DNA of 64,000 nucleotides from Erysipelotrichales bacterium (GTDB lineage: Bacteria > Bacillota_I > Bacilli_A > Erysipelotrichales > Erysipelotrichaceae), in assembly GCA_910576855.1 (NCBI GenBank), contig CAJTJP010000015.1, positions 1 to 64,000 of the forward strand, given 5' to 3'. Positions 53,853-63,169 of this stretch are shown piece by piece. Positions within the stretch are counted from its first letter, which is position 1; each line of letters starts with the position of its first letter. The notes beneath the pieces were generated by a model that worked only from the letters and a program-made list of their open reading frames with translations, ran no database searches and was not told where the DNA came from. Both the position numbers and the translations under genes were made by a program.

Positions 53853-55129
53853 CTTCTCACCCTTCTTTGTTTGCTTCTTAATCGTCTTCTCTTTATTCTG
53901 CGGCAGGTGCGCACAATACGCGGCTTACCGATAAAAAAGATCAATGTTAATATCGAAAACAGAATCACAAATATGTAAAACCACCTGGAGTTAAATAAAT
54001 ATTCGATCCAATTTCGTGATACTGTTTCTGCGGCATACAGCGGATACATTCTCTTTTCCGCAACATTTTTCGAACCGATCTGCAGTTGCGCAATCGGCTC
54101 CCTTGTATTTACGGGCGCAATAATCGTATTCTGCAGAATACTCTCTTCTAATTTTTCGTCCTTTCGCACAAGCATCGTTATATCCTCATGCAGAACCACT
54201 TCTACCTCATCGGAATTTCCATAGGTAATCGGCACGGCATGTATCGCCTCATTCGCATGATACACTGTTTTTCTTTCATATTGTGTTTGAATAAACTCAC
54301 CGATCGCAACAGCATCTTTATAATGCTGCATCGTTGAAAAATCATTTCCGGCATAACCGCTGATAGATATATAATCCTCACCATCGATTTTCAACAACGA
54401 TGCCAAGCACAAACCGCCTTCCAAGGTAAAGCCGGTCTTAGAGCCCATAATCGTTTTTTTATCCCCGTGTATGATATCTAAAATACTGTTCTTCGTATTC
54501 ACAAAGTGCATTTTACCGTCAGCACTTGTAAAATCATCAGCGGTAAAAATTTCATAAAAGGTCTTGTTTTCCAAAGCAATTTCTAAAATCTTTGCCATAT
54601 CCGCTGTCGTAGAATAATGATCATCATGATGCAGACCGGTCGTATTCATAAAATGCGTATGCTCAAGCTTCATTTGCTCAGCTCTGTCATTCATCAGCTT
54701 CACAAAGGCTTCCTCACTGCCTGCCACATGCTTCGCAATCGCTCTTGCAGCATCGGCTCCGCTCGGCAGCATCGTACCGTACAACAAATCAAGCAACTCT
54801 GCCTTATCGTCAATATCATATCCGGCAACGCTGGCTCCCTCCTCAGCCAAGCCCTCAAAGATATCCTTTCCAAGTACGATTTCCTTATGTAAATCATCAA
54901 TATGCTCAATCGCAACCAATGTCGTCATGATCTTTGTCAAGGAAGCAGGATACATTTGTTCATGTGCCTTCAGCTCATAGATCGCACTTTTATCCTTTAA
55001 GCTGTAGATCGTCACATATCTGCTTTCTACCTGTAAATCCTGTACCTTTGCCATAGTTGTCTGCGGTTTACTCATTAATGTAATTGAGAATATTAGGAAT
55101 ATACAAAACAGTACGTTAATTTTTTTCAT
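53849..55129 (-). CDS. D-alanyl-D-alanine carboxypeptidase (PBP5/DacA-DacF type)
   Basis: 426 aa. Signal peptide (1-27), then a peptidase S11 domain with the nucleophile motif Ser63-Leu-Thr-Lys66 (PASLTKIMTT), second motif Ser123-Gly-Ala125 (LPSGADAARA), and KTG in GSKTGFTLEGG. The usual asparagine of the SxN motif is an alanine here. A PBP5-like C-terminal beta domain (about 285-370) is followed by a membrane helix (WFYIFVILFSILTLIFFI) and a very basic tail (RRIKRRRLRSKQRRVRR). Trims the terminal D-Ala of peptidoglycan stem peptides. Upstream is an extended -10 TGTTATAAT at 55150-55158. Confidence 0.92.
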   Translation of the reverse strand: MKKINVLFCIFLIFSITLMSKPQTTMAKVQDLQVESRYVTIYSLKDKSAIYELKAHEQMYPASLTKIMTTLVAIEHIDDLHKEIVLGKDIFEGLAEEGASVAGYDIDDKAELLDLLYGTMLPSGADAARAIAKHVAGSEEAFVKLMNDRAEQMKLEHTHFMNTTGLHHDDHYSTTADMAKILEIALENKTFYEIFTADDFTSADGKMHFVNTKNSILDIIHGDKKTIMGSKTGFTLEGGLCLASLLKIDGEDYISISGYAGNDFSTMQHYKDAVAIGEFIQTQYERKTVYHANEAIHAVPITYGNSDEVEVVLHEDITMLVRKDEKLEESILQNTIIAPVNTREPIAQLQIGSKNVAEKRMYPLYAAETVSRNWIEYLFNSRWFYIFVILFSILTLIFFIGKPRIVRTCRRIKRRRLRSKQRRVRR

Positions 55130-55263
55130 TCCATCACTCCATATCTATTATTATAACATAGGTTAGCCTTTTCTGATTCATTTTTTGAAATTTACCATAT
55201 TTTCACATTGTAGACTTTTCCCGTTTAAAGCCTTTCAATAATCAGAAGCAATAATAGAATATT

Positions 55264-55298
55264 AAAAAAGCTGTCTGCTTCATCATGAAACAAACAGC
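55264..55298 (-). terminator. Terminator of the recG-rnc operon
   Basis: Stem 55270-55282/55286-55298 with G-T pairs and six T on the minus strand, directly after the rnc stop. Confidence 0.8.
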
Positions 55299-55302
55299 AC
55301 TG

Positions 55303-55986
55303 TTATTTCACCATTTTCTCAAATGCAGCCTTTGCCGCAGCTTGTTCGGCCCGTTTTTTGCTTGTACCGATACCTGTACCCAATACGATATCCTCTAATA
55401 AGACATTCATCTCAAATTCGGGGCAGTTGCTTGGACCATCCATCCGTACAAGCTCATAATGCACGGTTTGTCTTGTATCTGCCTGTACATATTCCTGCAG
55501 CTTTGTTTTATAATCTGTCAAGGCCTCGCTTTTCGGAGAGCTGATGGCGGGTGTCAAAACCTGTTCTAAAATGATATCGATCGCATACATCCCTTGATCG
55601 AGAAATAATGCGCCCAATAACGCTTCAAACATATCCGCTAATAAGGAATCACGATTTCTGCCGCCGTTTCGCTCCTCACCCGCCCCAAGCAATAAATATT
55701 GCCCTAAGCCAAGCTTGCGGTTGTAACCTGCCAAAGCCTCCTCACAGACAAGCTGAGAGCGCAGCGTAGTCATGCGTCCCTCATTTAAAAGCGGACGTAT
55801 CGAAAACAGCTTTTTCGATGACCAAAGCTGTAAAACCGCATCCCCCATAAATTCCAAGCGTTCATTATCGCGCTTCACACGACGATGCTCATTCGCATAA
55901 GAGGAATGCGTCAACGCCTCTAAAATCATTTGTTTATTGTTATAGCGGATATTCTGTGAATCCAACCATTCAAAGATCGTACTCAT
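55303..55986 (-). CDS. rnc: Ribonuclease III
   Basis: 227 aa from ATG 55984-55986, with AAGGA 5 bases upstream; longer in-frame starts lie inside recG and lack a site. RNase III domain with the signature NERLEFMGDAVLQLW (about 36-50) and the second catalytic acid region DMFEALLGALFLDQG. A double-stranded RNA-binding domain covers about 155-225 (DYKTKLQEYVQ, ending KKRAEQAAAKAAFEKMV). Processes rRNA and structured mRNA. It lies 19 bp after recG; the fapR-plsX-fabD-fabG-acpP genes normally found between recG and rnc are missing. Confidence 0.96.
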   Translation of the reverse strand: MSTIFEWLDSQNIRYNNKQMILEALTHSSYANEHRRVKRDNERLEFMGDAVLQLWSSKKLFSIRPLLNEGRMTTLRSQLVCEEALAGYNRKLGLGQYLLLGAGEERNGGRNRDSLLADMFEALLGALFLDQGMYAIDIILEQVLTPAISSPKSEALTDYKTKLQEYVQADTRQTVHYELVRMDGPSNCPEFEMNVLLEDIVLGTGIGTSKKRAEQAAAKAAFEKMVK

Positions 55987-56005
55987 TGTATTCCTTCTTT
56001 CTAAA

Positions 56006-58009
56006 TTAATCCAAGTAAGCACCCTTGGCAAGCTGCTCCTTGACATAGGAGCGTATGTGCGCATAGCGCTCGGCGCGCTTCCATATAGCGGCGGCATCAT
56101 CACGTGCGACCTCAAGAATTTTCGCATCCTGTATCACATCGCCTAAGATAAAGCCCGGCACACCGCTTTGTCTTGTGCCTAATATATCACCGGGACCGCG
56201 CAGTGCCAAATCATATCGGGCGATCTCAAAGCCATCGCTTGTTTGTTCAAGCACCCGCAGACGGCGCAGACTGTCTGCTTCCTTTGTTGCGCTCAACAGA
56301 AAGCACCAGCCCTTTTGATTGCCGCGCCCGACTCGCCCGCGCAGCTGATGAATTTGCGATAAGCCGAAGCGATGCGCATCATAGATTACCATGATATTGG
56401 CACTCGCTACATCGACCCCGACCTCAATGACCGTTGTTGAAACTAAAATCTGTGTGTTCTGCGCTTTAAAGTCACGCATCACCTCGTCCTTTTCCTGTGC
56501 ATTCATTTTCCCGTGAAGCAATGCAATCGTATATTTTTTACCGAGCGACGATTTCATTCCCTCATAGATTTCCGTTACATTTTTAATATTCGTATCCTCA
56601 TTTTTTTCGATCGCGGGACATACGACATAGCACTGATTCCCTTCATCGATCAAACGCAGGATATCGGGAAGCACCGGTCCCATCGATGAGGATGAGACAA
56701 GCTTAGTCGTAATCGGCATTCTGCCCGAGGGAAGCTCCTGTATCGTTGAGACATCCATATCACCGTATAAGGATAATGCCAATGTTCTTGGAATCGGGGT
56801 CGCGCTCATCAACAGAAAATCGACCTTGTCGCCCTTTTCAATCAATCGTCGCCGCTGACCGACACCGAAGCGATGCTGTTCATCTGCCACGACCATCCCT
56901 AAATCATAGAATTTGACATCCTCTTGAAACAGCGCATGCGTACCCACCAAAATATCGATTTCATTCTCTGCCAATCGCTTTAACAGTGCATTCTTTTCTG
57001 CTGTTTTTAATGAGGAATACAGCACCTCGACCTCAACATCAAAATCCGCAAACAGCTTACGCAGACTGTTCGCATGCTGCTTTGCCAAAATCTCGGTCGG
57101 TGCCATCAAGGCTGCCTGCTTATGGGCTAGTATACAAGCATACATCCCGAATGCCGCAACCAATGTTTTCCCGCAGCCGACATCTCCCTGAAGCATTCGA
57201 TACATTACCTTTTCACTCATCAAATCCGTTAAAATATCCTCAATTGCCTGCTGCTGATCACGTGTCAATTCAAACGCAAGACTGTGCTTTAATTCCCATA
57301 CGTCATCATTTTGAAACTGCTTCGCATGTCCCTTTACTACAAGCTTTTCCTGTTCCTTCATCGCATGCATGATCAACTGAAAGCGTAAGAATTCCTCATA
57401 TTTCAAATGGCGCAGTGCCTGCTTCACACTTTCATGATTTTCCGGATGATGAATAAAATAGATTGCTTCTTTTCTTGATATCAAGCGATATTTTTGAATA
57501 TAAGCATCCGGTATAAAATCAGTAATCGAATTTCCTAAAACCTGCCAAGCTTTATCGATATATGACTTGATATCACGCTGTGTAATTCCATCCTTTAGAT
57601 TATATACAGGTGTCATACCGACCTGTTCCTTTAACGGCTTAAAGTTGTATTGATTGGCAGTAATACGATTTTTACCTTCATATTTACCGATAATCGTAAT
57701 CGTTTCATTCAGCTTGAATTGTGATACCCAAGGTCGATTGAATAAGGAAATATCGAATTCTCCGTCTTTATTCAGAATTTTAAACTTTGTCATTGAGCGC
57801 TTACCGCCGAAGCGGATCACTCGTGCTCTTGTGATTATGATTCCCGATAAAGCTATCTTATCCTCTTTCTGCCATCGTTCATACGGTAAGGCTTCTATTG
57901 TTTCATAACGAAACGGATAGTACGTTAAAAGATCTTGGACAGAATGAATATTCATCGTCGCTAAGATCGCTTGTTTTTTTTCTGATATTCGCAGTGCTGA
58001 AAGTTCCAT
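56006..58009 (-). CDS. recG: ATP-dependent DNA helicase RecG
   Basis: 667 aa. N-terminal wedge/OB domain (ALSGIIITRARVIRFGGKRS), then superfamily 2 motor: Walker A LQGDVGCGKTLVA, motif Ia MAPTEILAKQH, Walker B DEQHRFGVGQR (DEQH), motif III LLMSATPIPRTLALSLYGD, motif VI QLRGRVGRGNQKGWC, and the TRG motif DLALRGPGDILGTRQSG. Remodels stalled forks and Holliday junctions. First gene of a two-gene operon with rnc, under a promoter TTGAGA-17-TAAAAT. Confidence 0.98.
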   Translation of the reverse strand: MELSALRISEKKQAILATMNIHSVQDLLTYYPFRYETIEALPYERWQKEDKIALSGIIITRARVIRFGGKRSMTKFKILNKDGEFDISLFNRPWVSQFKLNETITIIGKYEGKNRITANQYNFKPLKEQVGMTPVYNLKDGITQRDIKSYIDKAWQVLGNSITDFIPDAYIQKYRLISRKEAIYFIHHPENHESVKQALRHLKYEEFLRFQLIMHAMKEQEKLVVKGHAKQFQNDDVWELKHSLAFELTRDQQQAIEDILTDLMSEKVMYRMLQGDVGCGKTLVAAFGMYACILAHKQAALMAPTEILAKQHANSLRKLFADFDVEVEVLYSSLKTAEKNALLKRLAENEIDILVGTHALFQEDVKFYDLGMVVADEQHRFGVGQRRRLIEKGDKVDFLLMSATPIPRTLALSLYGDMDVSTIQELPSGRMPITTKLVSSSSMGPVLPDILRLIDEGNQCYVVCPAIEKNEDTNIKNVTEIYEGMKSSLGKKYTIALLHGKMNAQEKDEVMRDFKAQNTQILVSTTVIEVGVDVASANIMVIYDAHRFGLSQIHQLRGRVGRGNQKGWCFLLSATKEADSLRRLRVLEQTSDGFEIARYDLALRGPGDILGTRQSGVPGFILGDVIQDAKILEVARDDAAAIWKRAERYAHIRSYVKEQLAKGAYLD

Positions 58010-58052
58010 GTATGCCCGTCCTTTGATCCGTTAAGTCTGTATTTACGGCTTT

Positions 58053-58081
58053 ATTTTAACACAGCTTGAAAAGTTTCTCAA
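58053..58081 (-). promoter_or_regulatory. Promoter of recG-rnc
   Basis: TTGAGA (58076-58081), 17 bp, TAAAAT (58053-58058) on the minus strand, about 40 bp before the recG ATG. Confidence 0.7.
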
Positions 58082-58133
58082 TGATTCCTACAGAATCTGT
58101 GAACAGAAAAGACGGTATATCTTCTAATCGCAG

Positions 58134-58171
58134 AAAAATGCACCGTTTGTCATTTCAAAGGGTGCATTTTA
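58134..58171 (-). terminator. Terminator of the giant surface-protein gene
   Basis: 10-bp stem 58135-58144/58161-58170 (AAAATGCACC/GGTGCATTTT), whose last T continue into a T-run on the minus strand. Confidence 0.7.
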
Positions 58172-58216
58172 TGGATTATTTATTGTTTATCGGTGGGTTA
58201 TTAGGTTTTTCATCAG

Positions 58217-61200
58217 CTAATTTTTATTTATATCCGTTTTAAACAGGATAAACAGCATCGCTGCCAATGTGATAAAGCAAGTACCCATAAATAACAACAA
58301 ATTAGTAGTGTCGCCTGTGTTCGCTCCGCCCATGCTTGTGGCAGGATTGTATTGACCCTTTACCGAAGTATCGGGTTTAACATGATTTGGTTCATCTGTT
58401 TCTGTGAGATCCATTGTATCGTATGGGAAATCACCATCTATGTTTTTCTCAGGTTTCCACTCGGTGATCTCTTTTAAATTAGCATCCGGTTTACCGTCTC
58501 CGTCTGTATCAACATTGATATCCGGTTCACCGTCTCCTGTGCTGTCTATATTCATATCGGGAATGTAATCTCCGTCAATGTCAACATTCAAATCAGGAAC
58601 ACCGTCATTGTCTATATCAAGATTGATATCCGGATAACCATCTCCATCTGTATCAATATTTATTTCAGGCTTTATATCATCTTTACCGATACTGTCATAA
58701 GAATACGTGCCTTTGTTGTAATTCTTACTCGGCTTCCAATCATGGATTTTCGCAATATTGATAACAGGTGATTTCCCATCCTTTGAGATATTGATATGAG
58801 GCTTGAAATCTCCCTTATTATCAACGTTGATATTCGGTATGCCATCACCATCGGTATCGACATTGATTACTGCTTTAACACTTGTTCCTGTACAGTATTC
58901 CTCAAGGATACCGTTATCAATATCTTGTTTGACACACTTTGTCGGCTTCCAATCGGCTTTCTTTAGAATAACAAGGTTAAGATCCGGTTTGCCATCATTG
59001 TCTGTGTCGATGTTCAAATCTGGCTTACCATCACCGTCACTATCAATGTTTAAATCAGGAAGTCCGTCATAATTTCGATCTCCGTTGATGACGATCCATT
59101 TGGTTTCATCATCTGGATCCTTCCATTTAATGTTTAAATCAGGACAACCGTCACCATCAGGATCATTGAAATCAGGCTTACCATCACCGTCTACATCAAC
59201 ATCGATTTTCTTTAGCTCTACCTCATGACAGCTTTCCGTATTTGTATTTCCTGCATTGTCTGTAGGGATTACGCATACCTTGTATTTGCCTATCGTTTCA
59301 CTTATTGTGATTTTGGCTTTCTCGTTTGTAACAGTCAGTGTTCCGTTCTTTATTTCCTGTTCACTTCCGTTGATTAATTCATATACCTTATAACTAATTT
59401 CCTTTGTCCCGCTTACCTTAAGGTCGTCTTTGGAATCATCCGTTATGATTTCAAATGCAGTCCCCGGTTTGAAGAAGATTCCGCCGCTTAGCTTATTGAT
59501 GATATCCTGCAGCTTGTTGTTTGAATCTTTGGCTTTAATGCTCTTTACCTTTGGAGCTGTCTTGTCTATCTTGATAATTTCTTGTTTTTCTTTTGTGATT
59601 GCTCCACTGTCCTTTTTCATCCAAAAGCTTTGGTTTGTTTCGCCTTCTCTTGTCACTGTGACTTGATTCGCCTTCCATGTGCTTTGGTCTAAGGACATGT
59701 TGATATACTCATTATGATCGCTGATGATGTTCACATCCTTGTTTGTCCATGCACCTGTATAGGCGGTGTTGTTTCCGTCGTCTAACTCCAAGTGATACCA
59801 ATCATCCTCGATAGTTTCCTCAATGATTGTGAGGGTTCCTTCCTTAAAGATAAAGCTGTAATTTGGATAAGTCTTGTTTAATGTATTACTATCTCCCTTG
59901 ATTGGATATGCTCCTGCGTTACTATCTGTTTTTGCGGTTGTGCTTAGCTTTATATCATTTTCCTGTATTACATCCTGCACGCTGTTCCATGATACTAACT
60001 CACTTCTGAAATCCTGATACGTCAAGGTTGGATTTTGTTCTCCCTTTAGCTTTTCTTTATCATCAATGATGATTTCAACCGGCTTCGGTAGTACAGTTAC
60101 CTGTACCTGTTTACTTAACGGTGCTTCTCCGTCCGCTGTTCTTATCACTGTGATTGTTGTCTTATTGCTTCCGCTGAATTGTTTCGCATCAAACTCGGCA
60201 CTGTTGCCGTTTACTGTTGGACTAGAGATATAGGTTGTCTTATCAACCTCGAAGGTATACTGTACATTCGTGCTGTCTGCATCATATTGACTGCTTCTTA
60301 TCGTAAAGTGATCACCGTAGATGATCTGTCCCGGACTTGTGATCGCTAAGATGTTTTCATCAGGTCCCATAATATGAATCGTTCCATCCGCTTCCGCAGC
60401 TTTATAATTTCGATTCATCGGCTTTGTCGCATGAATCTTGATATCTTTTCCTGTTTCTCCGCTGTAGTTATAATCGACTGTTTTATTATCATTTGTCCAT
60501 GCGATGGTGTGATCCTCGTTAGTATCTACTTCTATCAGTACATCGCCATCGGTATCTACGACTCCATCGACCTCTGTGACAGGTGTTACCTTGCCTTTTC
60601 CGTTCGTCACATAGATTGGTTTTTCTTTAAAGCTGATGACTCTTGTACCCTTTTCTATATTGATTGGTAATTCAATTGTTTTATCGCTGTAGTTTCCTGT
60701 AGGATCATGACTGGTTGCCTGTACAATCACCCTGCCCATTTGATTATTCAATGAAGCATTCAATATCGTTACCAATCCATTCGCATCTACTGATATCACA
60801 TCGCTAGGACTTCCCGCTTTTAATTGATACGTTACACTACTTCCTGTAGGATTTCCTGCCGTATAGAGCTGAAAGGTTTTGTTTGGCGCATATACCTCAC
60901 TGTATGCCTTATAGCTGCTTCCATCCTTCGGAAGCTCATTTCCTGCGCTGTCGGTATAGATGAAATTCTGTGCCCCTGCCGTTACCGTGAAGGTCAATTC
61001 AGCACTTGCGTTTGCCTGTCCTGCAGCTCCGTTTTTCTCTGCGACAATGATGACCGTTCCTACCCCGTTGATCGTTATCGCTCCGCTGCTTGAATTCACT
61101 GTGATTACATTTGTTGAGCCATCCTTGATTCGATAAGTGACAGGATTATTATTGGTGCTTCCTTTGACTGTCGCGTAGACCGTCACTCCTGTATCTGTCA

Positions 61201-62908
61201 AACACGCACTCTTTGAGGTTATCACTGTATTTGATGTACTGTTCTCATAAAACTTCAGATTCTCTGCCGCTGCCATTCCGACATTGATTGTCACCGGTAT
61301 TTCCTTTGTGCTCCAGTTATCACTTACTGTTACTGTGATATGATAGCTGTTTACTCCTAAATTCGCTGTTGTCTTGATGACACCTGTATTTGGATCGACA
61401 CTAAAGAAGCTCGCATTGCCTACTCCCGGCTTTAAGCCATAATGATATGTCGTTGTGCTTCCGCCTATCGTATCGGGTGTACCGAGTGTTCCGTGAATCG
61501 TACCGATGATACCCCCTGTTCTGACATTGGAATCAGAAGCAGTAAAGGTAGGTATCGTTGTATCTGATGAATTGGCATGCGGTCTCACACTTCCGTCTAC
61601 CTCTCGATAGATCACGATTTCTTTTTCAACAAAGGCAGAATTATAATTATCATTTCCCGTTGTCGGATCATCATCAACCGTTGCCCTTATCTTTACCTTA
61701 CCGAACGCATTGCTTCCTGTATAAGTAATCGCTCCTGTATCAGGATTAATTGTAATCAGTGATACATCACCACCCGTAATACTATAGGTTATCTTAGTCC
61801 CTGTACTTGGAGTCGCAGTCGCTGTTTCATTCCAAGCTGTAGCAGCATCTGCGATTGATTTTTTCGTTGTACCTGAATCATTAAAAGATATCGTCGGCGT
61901 TACTTTCTTTACTGAAACATGAATAACGCCTGTTTCCTTAGTTCGATATGGATCTTTCGTAAAGTCATCAGCATCATAATACAACTTATTATTTACACTC
62001 TCATCAACCACTCTTACCTTAAAGTAATAGTCCCCTTCAGGCAATTTATTTATTATATTAACCTTCGCTGTTCCGTCCGCTTCGTTAGCATTAAGTGTAA
62101 AATAACTCGAAGCATTTGTATACGTACCGCTTCCGCGTGCATCTGTATCATAGATATAGAAGTGATACGGACCATCCCCCTCAGTCGTACTGATATTCGC
62201 AATGGTTTGGTTTGCGCCATTCTTTGAATCTGTTGTTTGTAAAGTAATACTCATATTATCTGATGAAATTGTTTTAATAATTCCTTTTTGCGGAAGATCA
62301 ATTTCCTGTCCTGCCATAATACCGCAGGAAGGATCCGTAAATACAAACAGCCTATTATAAGTAATACCGTCTTTTGAAAAAGGACTTCCGGAATAACTAT
62401 AACTACTGTAAGCAATTCTTCTCGATCCTGAAAACTCATCAACCCAAAAATGATAAAACTCGGAAACTCGATCCAAACCGGCAAAATAAGTTTCATTTAC
62501 AGTCATTTTATTATAAAATTCAGCATCTGGAACAACTAATGTGCCTTTACCGTTTATTCTCTCCACGTATTCTCCCATATCATCATTCGTAGTATCGGCA
62601 GCATACAATGAGTTTGCCGTCGCAGTACATGAATCAACACCTGACGGATAAACATCTCTCCCTCCACAGCCTGCATAATAAGACAAGTTTTTAGATAATA
62701 TATATGCTTTTTGGTTTATGGGATCGGTGTTAACAATGGTCCATTCTAATCCTCCCATGATAAAAGATGAGGAGCTTGTTCTTTCAAAAGCATCGCCTAC
62801 ATTATAATAAGGATGGGAAACAGGAGCAGCATTTAATTGTGATTTATGGTATGCAAACACAAAAAGACTACTCAATACGCAAAATGCAGTTATTAATATT
62901 TTTTTCAT
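58217..62908 (-). CDS. Giant cadherin-like surface protein with MBG and DxDGDG repeats
   Basis: 1563 aa. Signal peptide (1-28, cleavage near LNAA). The N-terminal domain (about 30-210) includes GLEWTIVNTDPINQKAYILS and cysteines. Then come several Ig/cadherin-like repeats (TITYTGSNAFGKVKIRATVD, SFFSVDPNTGVIKTTANLG), an MBG-type domain (about 985-1070, LKGEQNPTLTYQDFRSEL), a domain with TAPKVKSIKAKDSNN, and about 300 residues of acidic thrombospondin-type-3-like repeats (VDVDGDGKPDFNDPDGDGCP, NIDSDGDGKPDLNIDTDNDG) that should bind calcium. The end is MGGANTGD, a membrane helix and KTDINKN, a variant sorting signal. Probable cell-wall-anchored adhesin. Paralogous to the genes at both window edges. 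Preceded by a 31-codon ORF 15 bases upstream. Confidence 0.88.
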   Translation of the reverse strand: MKKILITAFCVLSSLFVFAYHKSQLNAAPVSHPYYNVGDAFERTSSSSFIMGGLEWTIVNTDPINQKAYILSKNLSYYAGCGGRDVYPSGVDSCTATANSLYAADTTNDDMGEYVERINGKGTLVVPDAEFYNKMTVNETYFAGLDRVSEFYHFWVDEFSGSRRIAYSSYSYSGSPFSKDGITYNRLFVFTDPSCGIMAGQEIDLPQKGIIKTISSDNMSITLQTTDSKNGANQTIANISTTEGDGPYHFYIYDTDARGSGTYTNASSYFTLNANEADGTAKVNIINKLPEGDYYFKVRVVDESVNNKLYYDADDFTKDPYRTKETGVIHVSVKKVTPTISFNDSGTTKKSIADAATAWNETATATPSTGTKITYSITGGDVSLITINPDTGAITYTGSNAFGKVKIRATVDDDPTTGNDNYNSAFVEKEIVIYREVDGSVRPHANSSDTTIPTFTASDSNVRTGGIIGTIHGTLGTPDTIGGSTTTYHYGLKPGVGNASFFSVDPNTGVIKTTANLGVNSYHITVTVSDNWSTKEIPVTINVGMAAAENLKFYENSTSNTVITSKSACLTDTGVTVYATVKGSTNNNPVTYRIKDGSTNVITVNSSSGAITINGVGTVIIVAEKNGAAGQANASAELTFTVTAGAQNFIYTDSAGNELPKDGSSYKAYSEVYAPNKTFQLYTAGNPTGSSVTYQLKAGSPSDVISVDANGLVTILNASLNNQMGRVIVQATSHDPTGNYSDKTIELPINIEKGTRVISFKEKPIYVTNGKGKVTPVTEVDGVVDTDGDVLIEVDTNEDHTIAWTNDNKTVDYNYSGETGKDIKIHATKPMNRNYKAAEADGTIHIMGPDENILAITSPGQIIYGDHFTIRSSQYDADSTNVQYTFEVDKTTYISSPTVNGNSAEFDAKQFSGSNKTTITVIRTADGEAPLSKQVQVTVLPKPVEIIIDDKEKLKGEQNPTLTYQDFRSELVSWNSVQDVIQENDIKLSTTAKTDSNAGAYPIKGDSNTLNKTYPNYSFIFKEGTLTIIEETIEDDWYHLELDDGNNTAYTGAWTNKDVNIISDHNEYINMSLDQSTWKANQVTVTREGETNQSFWMKKDSGAITKEKQEIIKIDKTAPKVKSIKAKDSNNKLQDIINKLSGGIFFKPGTAFEIITDDSKDDLKVSGTKEISYKVYELINGSEQEIKNGTLTVTNEKAKITISETIGKYKVCVIPTDNAGNTNTESCHEVELKKIDVDVDGDGKPDFNDPDGDGCPDLNIKWKDPDDETKWIVINGDRNYDGLPDLNIDSDGDGKPDLNIDTDNDGKPDLNLVILKKADWKPTKCVKQDIDNGILEEYCTGTSVKAVINVDTDGDGIPNINVDNKGDFKPHINISKDGKSPVINIAKIHDWKPSKNYNKGTYSYDSIGKDDIKPEINIDTDGDGYPDINLDIDNDGVPDLNVDIDGDYIPDMNIDSTGDGEPDINVDTDGDGKPDANLKEITEWKPEKNIDGDFPYDTMDLTETDEPNHVKPDTSVKGQYNPATSMGGANTGDTTNLLLFMGTCFITLAAMLFILFKTDINKN
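58400..59047. repeat. Direct repeat copy A (C-terminal region of the surface protein)
   Basis: Aligns base by base with 63353-64000 at a constant offset of 4953, with scattered, mainly synonymous differences. Marks a tandem gene duplication. Confidence 0.85.
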
Positions 62909-62922
62909 ATCCCATCACCTTT

Positions 62923-63018
62923 CTAATAATCGTTATCGGTTTCTGAAATCCACGGTTTAACACCTTTGGATTTTGCAGTTACCTTGCCTATCATTGCTGA
63001 AATTACTTGCTTTAACAT
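62923..63018 (-). CDS. 31-codon leader ORF of the surface-protein gene
   Basis: ATG (63016-63018) to TAG (62923-62925) encodes a 31-residue peptide beginning MLKQVISAMIGKVTAK and ending SETDNDY. AAAGGA lies at good distance upstream, better than the site of the following large gene, which starts 15 bases after this stop. Its start aligns with the start of the paralogue at 2638 (MLKK...), and the upstream DNA block is shared. It may be a translated leader coupling expression, or the remnant of an ancestral start. No known family. Confidence 0.5.
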   Translation of the reverse strand: MLKQVISAMIGKVTAKSKGVKPWISETDNDY

Positions 63019-63105
63019 AGGGATTCTTCCTTTCTCTTTTGTCTACAAATGTAGAATTAAAGAGAGATAGGAAAATGTTATTGAAATATATGTTTCTGAA
63101 TAAAA

Positions 63106-63136
63106 AAACAGGCATTTTTAACTTAAAAACACCTGT
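63106..63136 (-). terminator. Terminator of the right-edge surface-protein gene
   Basis: Interrupted stem AACAGG...CCTGTT with inner AAAAA/TTTTT pairs (about 63109-63136) and a T-run on the minus strand. It lies upstream of the leader ORF of the next gene. Confidence 0.75.
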
Positions 63137-63169
63137 TCAGAATCGTCTACCTAATTAGACTTTTATTTA

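Noticed and set aside
55987-56127. 47-codon N-terminal extension of RNase III
   Set aside because: It lies inside recG, has no ribosome site, and RNase III begins normally at 55986.
58400-59260. Short regularly spaced DNA repeats resembling an array
   Set aside because: They are degenerate coding repeats (DxDGDGxPDxN) in frame, without identical repeats or unique spacers, so not a CRISPR array.
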